A DNA stretch of 38,924 bases from Chryseobacterium sp. (GTDB lineage Bacteria; Bacteroidota; Bacteroidia; Flavobacteriales; Weeksellaceae), in NCBI GenBank assembly GCA_031277615.1, contig JAITMC010000039.1:1-38924 (forward strand), written 5' to 3'. The notes under the pieces are model-generated. The model was given only the letters and a program-made list of their open reading frames with translations, was not told the origin of the DNA and searched no databases. Every line of letters starts with the position of its first letter. Positions within the stretch are counted from its first letter, which is position 1. Below, one piece after another: positions 24,811-31,195 of the stretch. Made by a program: the position numbers and the translations under genes.

Positions 24811-25536
24811 TTACTGATCAGAGTTTAAAAATCCACCGGCATATTTCGTAAAGAATTCTGAACGGTAGACCTCTCCTATCGGGATTTCAGATTCATCGAT
24901 GTAAATATTGTGGTTATCAAAGGAGTCAATACAGTCTATGTTCACAACGTATGATTTGCTGACCCTAAGAAAGGTGTCCCATGATATTTTCTGATGGATT
25001 GTTTTCAGGTTCATGGCTGTGATCAGTTTCTGATGCCGGGTATGGATTACGACATAATCTTTCAGGCCTTCTATATATTTTATATCAGAGAAACCGATCT
25101 TATAAAACCTGCGGTCTGCTTTTATAAAGAGAAAATCAGCGGTATTGGAAGCTATGGTATTTTTTATGGTGTCTTTGGATAAAAGTTCAGTATACAGAAC
25201 CGCTTTATCGATTGCTTTTTGCAGTCTTTCCGGGTTAACGGGCTTCAGCAGATAGTCTACAGCTTCCAGTTCATAGCTTTTAAGGGCATATTGGGCATAA
25301 GCAGTCGTGAAGATAATCAGTGACTTTTTGGGCAGCATCTCTGCAAATTCCAGTCCGGTAACCATCGGCATTTCAATATCCAGAAAAATAAGATCGGCAT
25401 CATTATTCTTAAGGAAATCCAAGGCAGCAGGTGCATTGGAGAATTCTCCGAGGATGTCTGTTTTTGAGACCTCGCTGATGAGGGAACGCATTTCTGCTCT
25501 CGCTAATGGCTCATCGTCTATAATAATGCAGTTCAT
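24811..25536 (-). CDS. LytTR-type response regulator
   Basis: 241 residues. The receiver domain (about 1-115) has acidic Asp 7/Asp 8, phosphoacceptor Asp 53 in LIFLDIEMP, Thr 77/78 and Lys 98 in YLLKPV. A linker leads to a LytTR DNA-binding domain (about 131-237) containing IKYIEGLKDYVVIHT and FLRVSKSYVVNI. It is a transcription factor partnered with the LytS-type kinase upstream; the two genes overlap by four bases (ATGA). A candidate operator lies in the divergent promoter at 26668-26725. Target genes are unknown. Confidence 0.93.
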   Translation of the reverse strand: MNCIIIDDEPLARAEMRSLISEVSKTDILGEFSNAPAALDFLKNNDADLIFLDIEMPMVTGLEFAEMLPKKSLIIFTTAYAQYALKSYELEAVDYLLKPVNPERLQKAIDKAVLYTELLSKDTIKNTIASNTADFLFIKADRRFYKIGFSDIKYIEGLKDYVVIHTRHQKLITAMNLKTIHQKISWDTFLRVSKSYVVNIDCIDSFDNHNIYIDESEIPIGEVYRSEFFTKYAGGFLNSDQ

Positions 25537-26609
25537 ACAGGTATTTTTAAGTTTACAGTATAGTCTTTTTCTCCGGAAACCACTCTCAGGTCAAAGGTAT
25601 TTCCATATAAAAGCTCAAGTCTTCTTTTGATATTGGCAAGTCCCAATCCATTATATGTTCCGTTGGAAACAGTGAAGCCGGGATCTCTGGAATTCACACA
25701 GGTAAAATAGAGTTCTTTATTTTCAACACTGATCATAATTCTGATATAGGAATCTCCATCATTGATGTTGACACTGTGTTTTACTGCATTTTCAACAAAG
25801 GTGGTGAACAAGTTCGGAGGAATGAAAATACTATTTGCAGCCTTATTCTCCCGGTCAGCTTCGATATTAAAGTTAAAGTTTTCGCGTCTTATTTTTTCAA
25901 GATTAAGAAAGTTGGAAAGAAAATCTATTTCTGAAGCCAGCAGTGTTTTTTCTTCGCTGTTTTCATAGAGCTGATACCTGAGAAATTCCGAAAGCTTTAC
26001 AATTACCGTAGATGCTTTTTCAGGGTCTGTGCGGGTTAAGGCTTTTACATTGTTCAGCATATTAAACAAAAAATGCGGATTGATCTGGTTCCGGAGCTCA
26101 TTCAGCTCCATCTGCAAGGTAAGATTGCTGAGCTCAGTAATTCTTTTGTTATCATGAATCCATTTCTGAAGCAGTTTTACGGTAGTCGTTGTCAGAATAA
26201 TAGGGATACACATCAGAACACCTTCATAAATGCTTCCTTTCTCTCCTTCCTTCTGAATGTTGGTTACCCTGTAATCGGCAAACAGGGTTTTAAAACCGTA
26301 TCCGATAAGATTCAGCCCAATCACTCCCATCAGTACAAGCAATATAAGATAAGTTATATACCGGGTTCTGAAGAAGAATTTCGGTACGATAACATATATA
26401 TTGATGTACACCATCGTGATCAGGATTGCATATACAAAAAGCAGGATATAGTACTGATACATTCCCGAATACCAATGCCAGAACCTTGCACTGTACAGCA
26501 GCAGAAAAAAGAAAACAAGGAACAGCAGATGCCTGAACAATCGGAACCGGTCTTCTATCAGAAAGTCCATGACCAATGTTTCTTTAAACCTGTAGTGAGT
26601 GAAGTTCAT
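25533..26609 (-). CDS. LytS-type sensor histidine kinase
   Basis: 358 residues from the ATG at 26609. That start is preferred because the matching -7 box TAATTTTG lies just upstream (26633-26640), inside the longer frame that opens at 26651. Four N-terminal transmembrane segments are followed by a coiled linker. The His_kinase domain has its phospho-His in NQINPHFLFNMLNNVK. The ATPase domain has N box FTTFVENAVKHS and G box NGLGLANIKRRL. It has no extracytoplasmic sensor domain beyond the membrane bundle, so it probably senses a membrane or cell-wall signal. It is cotranscribed with the LytTR gene. Confidence 0.92.
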   Translation of the reverse strand: MNFTHYRFKETLVMDFLIEDRFRLFRHLLFLVFFFLLLYSARFWHWYSGMYQYYILLFVYAILITMVYINIYVIVPKFFFRTRYITYLILLVLMGVIGLNLIGYGFKTLFADYRVTNIQKEGEKGSIYEGVLMCIPIILTTTTVKLLQKWIHDNKRITELSNLTLQMELNELRNQINPHFLFNMLNNVKALTRTDPEKASTVIVKLSEFLRYQLYENSEEKTLLASEIDFLSNFLNLEKIRRENFNFNIEADRENKAANSIFIPPNLFTTFVENAVKHSVNINDGDSYIRIMISVENKELYFTCVNSRDPGFTVSNGTYNGLGLANIKRRLELLYGNTFDLRVVSGEKDYTVNLKIPV

Positions 26610-26632
26610 ATTTTTCTGTCTCTGTATAAATA

Positions 26633-26640
26633 CAAAATTA
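26633..26640 (-). promoter_or_regulatory. -7 box of the kinase/regulator operon
   Basis: TAATTTTG on the minus strand matches TAnnTTTG exactly, about 24 bases ahead of the chosen kinase start. No good -33 TTTG is present at the usual spacing, which fits a promoter that needs an activator bound at the repeats upstream. Confidence 0.55.
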
Positions 26641-26667
26641 GAGAATAACATGAATTATTCCTATAAT

Positions 26668-26725
26668 ATTATACCAACCCTTTATTTTATTATACCAATT
26701 TTTCAGGACACGGATTTGGTATAAA
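26668..26725. promoter_or_regulatory. Candidate LytTR operator (direct plus inverted boxes)
   Basis: ATTATACCAA occurs at 26668-26677 and again at 26689-26698, exactly 21 bases apart. A third box in inverted orientation, TTGGTATAA, lies at 26716-26724. LytTR proteins bind pairs of direct boxes spaced about two helix turns. Relative to a start near 26626 the direct boxes centre at about -46 and -67, a usual activator position. Binding is inferred, not shown. Confidence 0.5.
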
Positions 26726-26794
26726 ATAAAAGCGGTTTTGTATAAAAATCTCCGGAGAAGCCTTTTTTATGGCTTCCTTTGCTGCGTTCAATTT

Positions 26795-27229
26795 ATGTGT
26801 ATGGAATTAGCCGTTTTTCAGGAATTAACAGAAGAAATAACTTTAGAATGTTTTTATATGACAGACTCCCAGCAGGAAGAAAAGATCATACAGCTGATCG
26901 ATCTGCATCACTTTGTGGAATGTTATCATGATCCGATCAGAATTCTTGATTATATTCATCATCCTATTAATATTATAGAAAACGAGGATATCCGTAAAGG
27001 GATCCTGTTTTATGATGTGAGACATTCCCAACCGATTGACTGGAATGCTTTTGAGGAATTTAAAAGACGAAATCAGCTTAAAGAGCTCTGGTTTGTTTTT
27101 GTAGAGGAAGACGTTGTTACCGACCCTGCCCGCTATACTGATTTTATCATAGAAAACAGCACCGACTTACTTTATGACAGAATATTCCGGTTTAATTTTT
27201 TCCAGTCTGCAATCCAGCAACTAAAATAA
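26795..27229 (+). CDS. Unknown protein, possibly receiver-like
   Basis: 144 residues from the ATG at 26795. The frame opens at a TTG 57 bases earlier, and an ATG at 26801 is also possible. The start of the chain (ITLECFYMTDSQQEEKIIQL, then HDPIRILDYI) and the middle strand GILFYDVR resemble the order of elements in a response-regulator receiver. The phospho-Asp and Lys motifs are not convincingly placed. No DNA-binding domain is present. It is divergent from the LytS/LytTR operon and shares its regulatory region, so a regulatory link is plausible but unproven. Confidence 0.6.
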   Translation: MCMELAVFQELTEEITLECFYMTDSQQEEKIIQLIDLHHFVECYHDPIRILDYIHHPINIIENEDIRKGILFYDVRHSQPIDWNAFEEFKRRNQLKELWFVFVEEDVVTDPARYTDFIIENSTDLLYDRIFRFNFFQSAIQQLK

Positions 27230-27546
27230 GACTAAGAAAAAACACTGAGAGGACTCTATGTTTACTTATTTCCACAAGAACGCGACTTTTTTGAACCGTT
27301 AAGATTCAATAAGAATAAAGAATCGTTAAGGAAAAAATGAAAGATTTTTATAAGCAACATGCTTTCAGAAGTCATCAATTTCTCTCTGAAATTTAATCCT
27401 GAACAATAGCCTGAAAATTTTTCAAACAATCAGCAACACTTAAGTAAAAAATATCCTGACTTCTGATAAACTTAACCTTCCAAGTCTATTATCTATCCGT
27501 CTATCATCTATCCACCTATTACCATCTGCCTACTCCCTCCCAATTC
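27230..27546. other. Gene-free stretch between convergent genes
   Basis: No reading frame is convincing. CGTTAAG occurs twice, about 30 bases apart, around 27298-27331, with inverted ATTC/GAAT words between, a small unexplained symmetry. Near 27485-27520 is a pyrimidine-rich run of CTATC/CTATCCA words with repeat-like composition. No clear terminator hairpin was found. Confidence 0.4.
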
Positions 27547-27882
27547 TTAATGTGTTCCCATCTTAGAAAACACATTAATCACAATCACCCCGATAACAAT
27601 GAAAGTAATGCCGATAATGGCCGGGAGGTCCGGAACCTGTTTAAAAGCAATCACTCCAATCAGGGTAATAAAGACAATTCCTACCCCGGACCAGATGGCA
27701 TAAGTAATTCCTACGGGAATCTGCCGGAGGGTAATGCTCAGGCAATAAAAAGCTGAAGCATATCCTATTACGGTAATCACAGAAGGCCATAATTTGGAAA
27801 ATTCTTCGGATTTTTTCAGAAAACTGGTGGCAATAATTTCGAATATGATTGCTAAAGCAAGAAAAATATAACTGCGTCCCAT
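27547..27882 (-). CDS. SMR-family small multidrug/guanidinium-type transporter
   Basis: 111 residues from the ATG at 27882 (MGRSYIFLAL); the frame is open six codons further upstream. Four transmembrane helices fill the chain. The essential membrane-embedded Glu is Glu 15 in AIIFEIIATS. The loop signature PVGITYAIWSGVGIV and the later IGITFIVIGVIVIN match EmrE/SugE proteins. It works as an antiparallel dimer exchanging protons for cations. Whether the substrate is a quaternary-ammonium drug or guanidinium cannot be decided here. Confidence 0.9.
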   Translation of the reverse strand: MGRSYIFLALAIIFEIIATSFLKKSEEFSKLWPSVITVIGYASAFYCLSITLRQIPVGITYAIWSGVGIVFITLIGVIAFKQVPDLPAIIGITFIVIGVIVINVFSKMGTH

Positions 27883-27987
27883 ACGGATGATTTTATACAA
27901 AAATAACGAAAATCAATTTCTTTTTCTTAGAAGGCTGCTTTAAATCGTTTATCTGAATCCGAATTGGTCATTTAAGTTTCTACAGCT

Positions 27988-28136
27988 TTGATGATGGAAG
28001 ATGGATGTTTTTAAACGTCGTAAAAAGTAACCTGATCATCTGTTTCAATCTGCTTTATTATTTGAATTGTAAATGGTTTTCGAATTATAACTAAAGGCAA
28101 CTTCCATCATCCCTTCTTCCAGCTCCCTGTCTTTTA
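27988..28136. repeat. Dispersed inverted-arm intergenic element, copy 2
   Basis: The left arm TTGATGATGGAAGATGGATG and the right arm (28086-28136, containing AACTTCCATCATCCCTTCTT) match the arms of the 16479-16579 element in order and spacing style. A longer middle (about 60 extra bases) is present here. Arms are partly complementary (GATGGAAG versus CTTCCATC). The element is non-coding and lies upstream of the SMR gene. Confidence 0.6.
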
Positions 28137-28547
28137 AGTAAATCTTTTCGATAATTGACAGTCTGCCAATAGTATGACATTATTTCAACCGGATGTGACA
28201 AAGTCATCCATTGATGTCATATAAACTGCCATTAACAGATGTTTCGGAAAGTTAAAATTTGTTGACCAGGAATAAATTTTATTAACATAAAAATTCAGAT
28301 CGGATGAAATTATGTTGTCTTTAGCTTCAATAATCCGACAGTATTATGCAGTGCATTTTTATTTTTTTGTTTTATCAATTCCAATATAGAAGCATTCAAA
28401 GCATTGTCATTTTTTTAAAAACTTACGAATAAGACAATAAATATATTAATAAATTTTCAATAATACATTAAATTAATGTAAACAAAAATTCACTTAAAAC
28501 TTAAAAATAACAAACATAACACACTGATATACATCATGATTATTTGC
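28137..28547. other. Long AT-rich leader region
   Basis: No gene was seen. A small dyad TGAC-AAA-GTCA lies at 28196-28206 and could be an operator. From 28380 on the DNA is extremely AT-rich, as expected for sequence upstream of a strong promoter. A 25-codon frame at 28311 is judged chance. Confidence 0.45.
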
Positions 28548-28578
28548 TTTGGCACGTGATTTGAAAGTTGTAATATTG
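28548..28578 (+). promoter_or_regulatory. Strong promoter of the microprotein gene
   Basis: TTTG (28548-28551), 19 bases, then TAATATTG (28571-28578): spacing is ideal for the Bacteroidota housekeeping promoter, with one mismatch in TAnnTTTG. The same bases hold TGGCACG-tgat-TTGA (28550-28564), a sigma-54-like -24/-12 site lacking only the last C. Either would start transcription about 45-55 bases ahead of the ATG at 28629. Confidence 0.6.
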
Positions 28579-28628
28579 CAATTAGAAAATTGATAAAATA
28601 AAGTCAAATAATTAAAAATAAAACAAAA

Positions 28629-28712
28629 ATGGTAACTTACATTGGTATCGCAACATGTTTAATAGTATTCGCTTCTTATTTCGCAACAGTAAAGAGAGAA
28701 GAGAGAAACTAA
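28629..28712 (+). CDS. 27-residue membrane microprotein
   Basis: ATG to TAA encodes 27 residues. MVTYIGIATCLIVFASYF gives one transmembrane segment, followed by a charged tail TVKREERN. Support comes from the well-formed promoter at 28548-28578, an A-rich pre-start sequence (AATAAAACAAAA) and a hairpin-rich region plus terminator after the stop. The layout resembles other single-pass bacterial microproteins such as KdpF-type subunits, but no kdp genes are nearby and no function can be assigned. The Cys in the membrane segment is unusual. Confidence 0.6.
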   Translation: MVTYIGIATCLIVFASYFATVKREERN

Positions 28713-28775
28713 GTTCTATTTAAAGCAGATAAGCCTATAGAACAACTATATTAATTGTATTGTTTATGTTTTTAA

Positions 28776-28822
28776 TCTGATCCAATCAGATCACGCTCTT
28801 TTACTCATTGGAGTAAAAGGGC
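28776..28822 (+). other. Two consecutive hairpins after the microprotein gene
   Basis: TCTGAT-cca-ATCAGA (28776-28790) is followed by GCTCTTTTACTC-attg-GAGTAAAAGGGC (28795-28822), a 12-base stem with one mismatch. Neither is followed by a good T run, so they look like 3'-region structure or a small RNA body rather than terminators. The terminator proper follows at 28874. Confidence 0.45.
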
Positions 28823-28873
28823 CCAAAAACATAACTTCGGACCCGCTTCATAACAAATTTATATATCCAAGTT

Positions 28874-28900
28874 AAGCCGTGCTTTTGCATGGCTTTTCTT
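28874..28900 (+). terminator. Terminator of the microprotein transcript
   Basis: AAGCCGTGC (28874-28882) and GCATGGCTT (28887-28895) pair over nine bases with one G-T wobble around a TTTT loop, followed by TTCTT. Confidence 0.75.
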
Positions 28901-29012
28901 ATTTTTATTAAAATCGAAAGGTATACTTCAACTGGACCAGTACTTTATTCTGTTTCAGGACCCAAGCGGCATTCAATAAAGCGTTATCTTTGTACAGATT
29001 ATAAATTTCAGC

Positions 29013-29732
29013 ATGAATCTGTATAACCTTATTATTCAGGATAAAGAAGAGATAAGCCTTAATGAAGTATTTCTTGATAGCCATAACCGGGAACAGCTTA
29101 CACAGCTTATCAAAGAGCATACGTACATCAAAGAACTGCAGGAATACGGACTTCCTGTAAACAATAAGGTACTTCTTCAGGGAAATTCCGGATGCGGAAA
29201 AACCATGACGGCCAAAGCTGTTGCCCACGCTTTAGGCAAAAGCATCATCATTCTGAATCTCAGCAATATTGTTTCATCCCGCATCGGCGAAACGTCCCAG
29301 AATATTAAAATGATTTTTGACAAAGCAGCCAGAGAAAGATCGGTTCTTTTTCTGGATGAGCTGGACCAGATCGGAAAAGCCAGGGGAAGTGATGACAAAG
29401 ATGTAGGTGAAATGAGGAGACTGGTCAATACCCTGATCCAGCTGATTGATTATTATCCGGAAAATGCCCTTTTACTGTGCGCAACCAATCATCCGGAAAT
29501 TATTGACACAGCTATACTAAGACGTTTTCAGCTTAAAATCAATTATAAAATGCCCTCTGCTGAATTTCTTGATATTTTTTACGATGATCTTCTGTCCAGG
29601 TTTCCTGAAGAATTCCAAAGTATTGAGCGCAGGTATGAAATTTCTTTTGCCGAAGCTAAAGACCATGCCCTGACTTCTGTAAAATCTGCCCTGATCAAAA
29701 AACTGGAAAGCCGGAAAATCTCACAGCCATGA
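29013..29732 (+). CDS. AAA-family ATPase, small single-domain
   Basis: 239 residues. Walker A GNSGCGKT (57-64), Walker B LFLDELD (112-118), sensor-1 Asn in LLCATNHPEII and paired arginines Arg 170/171 in TAILRRF (arginine-finger region) are all present. The chain has only a short N-terminal helix region and a small C-terminal lid, with no protease or membrane domain, so it probably remodels or chaperones a partner. Closest in style to the FtsH/katanin AAA branch. It overlaps yggS by four bases (ATGA), so the two are translated together. Confidence 0.88.
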   Translation: MNLYNLIIQDKEEISLNEVFLDSHNREQLTQLIKEHTYIKELQEYGLPVNNKVLLQGNSGCGKTMTAKAVAHALGKSIIILNLSNIVSSRIGETSQNIKMIFDKAARERSVLFLDELDQIGKARGSDDKDVGEMRRLVNTLIQLIDYYPENALLLCATNHPEIIDTAILRRFQLKINYKMPSAEFLDIFYDDLLSRFPEEFQSIERRYEISFAEAKDHALTSVKSALIKKLESRKISQP

Positions 29733-30463
29733 AAGAAGATATCCTCTACCATCTCAAAATCATTAATGACAGAATAGAAACTGCCTGTAAAAAAGCCGGA
29801 AGAGATCCTAAAGAGATCAGATTACTGCTGGCCACAAAAACCGTATCTGCTGACCGCATCAGAGTCGCTCTGGAAAGCGGGCAGACTTTAATTGCGGAAA
29901 ATAAGGTGCAGGAACTGAAAGAAAAGTATGAGGAATTAAAAAACATTCCACATGAAAATCATTTTATAGGACATCTTCAGACCAATAAAATCAAAGACAT
30001 CCTGAAATATGATGTAACGTGTGTTCAGTCTGTTGACCGGCTAGACCTTGCTGAAAAGCTCCACCAAAGACTTTTACCGGAAAGTAAAACAATGGATATT
30101 CTGATCCAGGTCAATACTTCACAGGAGGAAAGTAAATTCGGGATTCATCCCAATGCAGCCATAGACCTTATCCGGAAAATTGCGGAATTCAATACTTTAA
30201 AAATTAAAGGACTGATGACCATTGGCCTTTTCAGCGCGGAAACAGAAAAAGTGAGAACCTGTTTTAAAATCCTGAAGAACCTACAGCAGAATATCATCTC
30301 TGAGCATATTCCGAATGTGGAGATGAAAGAACTTTCCATGGGAATGAGTGGAGATCTGGAAACAGCCATTGAAGAAGGTTCCACTATTGTGCGGGTAGGA
30401 ACAGCTGTATTTGGAGCACGCGTGTATCCGGACAGTTATTATTGGGATGAAGGAAAAAAATAA
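29729..30463 (+). CDS. yggS: YggS-family pyridoxal phosphate homeostasis protein
   Basis: 244 residues of a fold-type III TIM barrel. Lys 37 in LLLATKTVS is the PLP-binding lysine. Other family blocks are HFIGHLQTNK, ILIQVNTSQEESKFG, LKIKGLMTIG and the phosphate-binding SMGMSGDLETAIEEGSTIVR with VGTAVFGAR. The family carries PLP and buffers its level and amino acid/keto-acid balance; no enzymatic turnover is established. It is translationally coupled to the AAA ATPase gene, an arrangement that is not the usual YggS neighbourhood (for example sepF or proC). Confidence 0.93.
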   Translation: MKEDILYHLKIINDRIETACKKAGRDPKEIRLLLATKTVSADRIRVALESGQTLIAENKVQELKEKYEELKNIPHENHFIGHLQTNKIKDILKYDVTCVQSVDRLDLAEKLHQRLLPESKTMDILIQVNTSQEESKFGIHPNAAIDLIRKIAEFNTLKIKGLMTIGLFSAETEKVRTCFKILKNLQQNIISEHIPNVEMKELSMGMSGDLETAIEEGSTIVRVGTAVFGARVYPDSYYWDEGKK

Positions 30464-30635
30464 TCCATTCCCTTTCTCATTTTATTGTATACATACTAAA
30501 AATAATATATTGGAATTACTGTAAAAAACAGCAATATTAACAACTGTAATAAAGTTAACATCATGTGATTGATAATCTCTAAAAACACGGTACATTTTTT
30601 GCTCATAATTTATTAATAACCAAACCAATACACTT

Positions 30636-30815
30636 ATGGCAAAAAAACTACTTTCTGAATGCCTGCTTATCGCGGCATTATTCTTTTTTTCTTGTGAAAA
30701 GCTCTCTGCCTCACAAATGAACGAAAGCGAAATTTCCATTAAAACCATTTCAATGATCACCTTTCTGGGAATGGGCGTAGCCATTCTTATAGCCTACCGC
30801 TATAAAAAAAGATAA
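30636..30815 (+). CDS. Small lipoprotein or membrane protein, 59 residues
   Basis: ATG at 30636 to TAA at 30815. The N-terminus KKLLSECLLIAALFFFSC is a hydrophobic signal ending at Cys 20, a plausible lipoprotein site. A polar middle (SASQMNESEIS) and a second transmembrane segment (MITFLGMGVAILIA) precede a basic end YRYKKR. A terminator-like hairpin follows 26 bases after the stop. No family is recognised. Codon pattern and layout look real despite the size. Whether the first segment is a lipid-anchor signal or a membrane helix is open. Confidence 0.6.
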   Translation: MAKKLLSECLLIAALFFFSCEKLSASQMNESEISIKTISMITFLGMGVAILIAYRYKKR

Positions 30816-30840
30816 ATGGTTTTAAAACAATCTATTAAAA

Positions 30841-30868
30841 CAGACCTCTCAGGATTTTGAGAGGTCTG
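30841..30868 (+). terminator. Hairpin terminator after the 59-residue gene
   Basis: CAGACCTCTCA and TGAGAGGTCTG form a perfect 11-base stem with a 6-base loop, with AAAA before and TCTGTTCTT after. The tail CTGTCTGTTCTTA (30866-30878) is repeated at 31028-31040, on the far side of REP element copy 1. Confidence 0.75.
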
Positions 30869-30896
30869 TCTGTTCTTAAAAAACGAAATAACAGCT

Positions 30897-31019
30897 CCGC
30901 AAAGTCTCCCGACTTTGCGGCATAAAAATAGTTTTTATTGAACAAATTCTTTCAAATTGAAGACTAGAATAATTTATTAGAGTAAAAATAAATTACTCAA
31001 AGTCAGGAGACTTTGCGTA
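30897..31019. repeat. Bipartite REP element, copy 1
   Basis: REP-A CCGCAAAGTC-TCCC-GACTTTGCGG (30897-30920) is a perfect 10-base hairpin. After 73 bases comes REP-B, TAC-t-CAAAGTC-AGGA-GACTTTG-c-GTA (30994-31019), the same palindrome in inverse orientation. GGAG and GTAG tetranucleotides of the kind found in REPs occur beside and in the palindromes. The spacer TTTATTGAAC...AATTTATTAGAGT is shared with copies 2 and 3. A 13-base direct repeat flanks the unit. Confidence 0.88.
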
Positions 31020-31195
31020 GCGTAGGCCTGTCTGTTCTTATATGGATGACTATTTTTTCTAATATAATTTCTTTAAATTTATCAAAAAACTAATTTCGCC
31101 TTAAATTGTTATATTCAATCATTATAATGATGAAGAAAATCATCAGAAAATGTAATATTTAAGGTCAATGGAATGTCCTATTATAAACTGACCCA

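Noticed and set aside
26073-26648. 191-codon plus-strand frame opposite the LytS kinase gene
   Set aside because: The kinase motifs on the other strand are unambiguous; the antisense frame has no domain and would cross the operon promoter.
28311-28390. 25-codon frame in the AT-rich leader
   Set aside because: Low-complexity hydrophobic translation with no promoter or start context; most likely chance.
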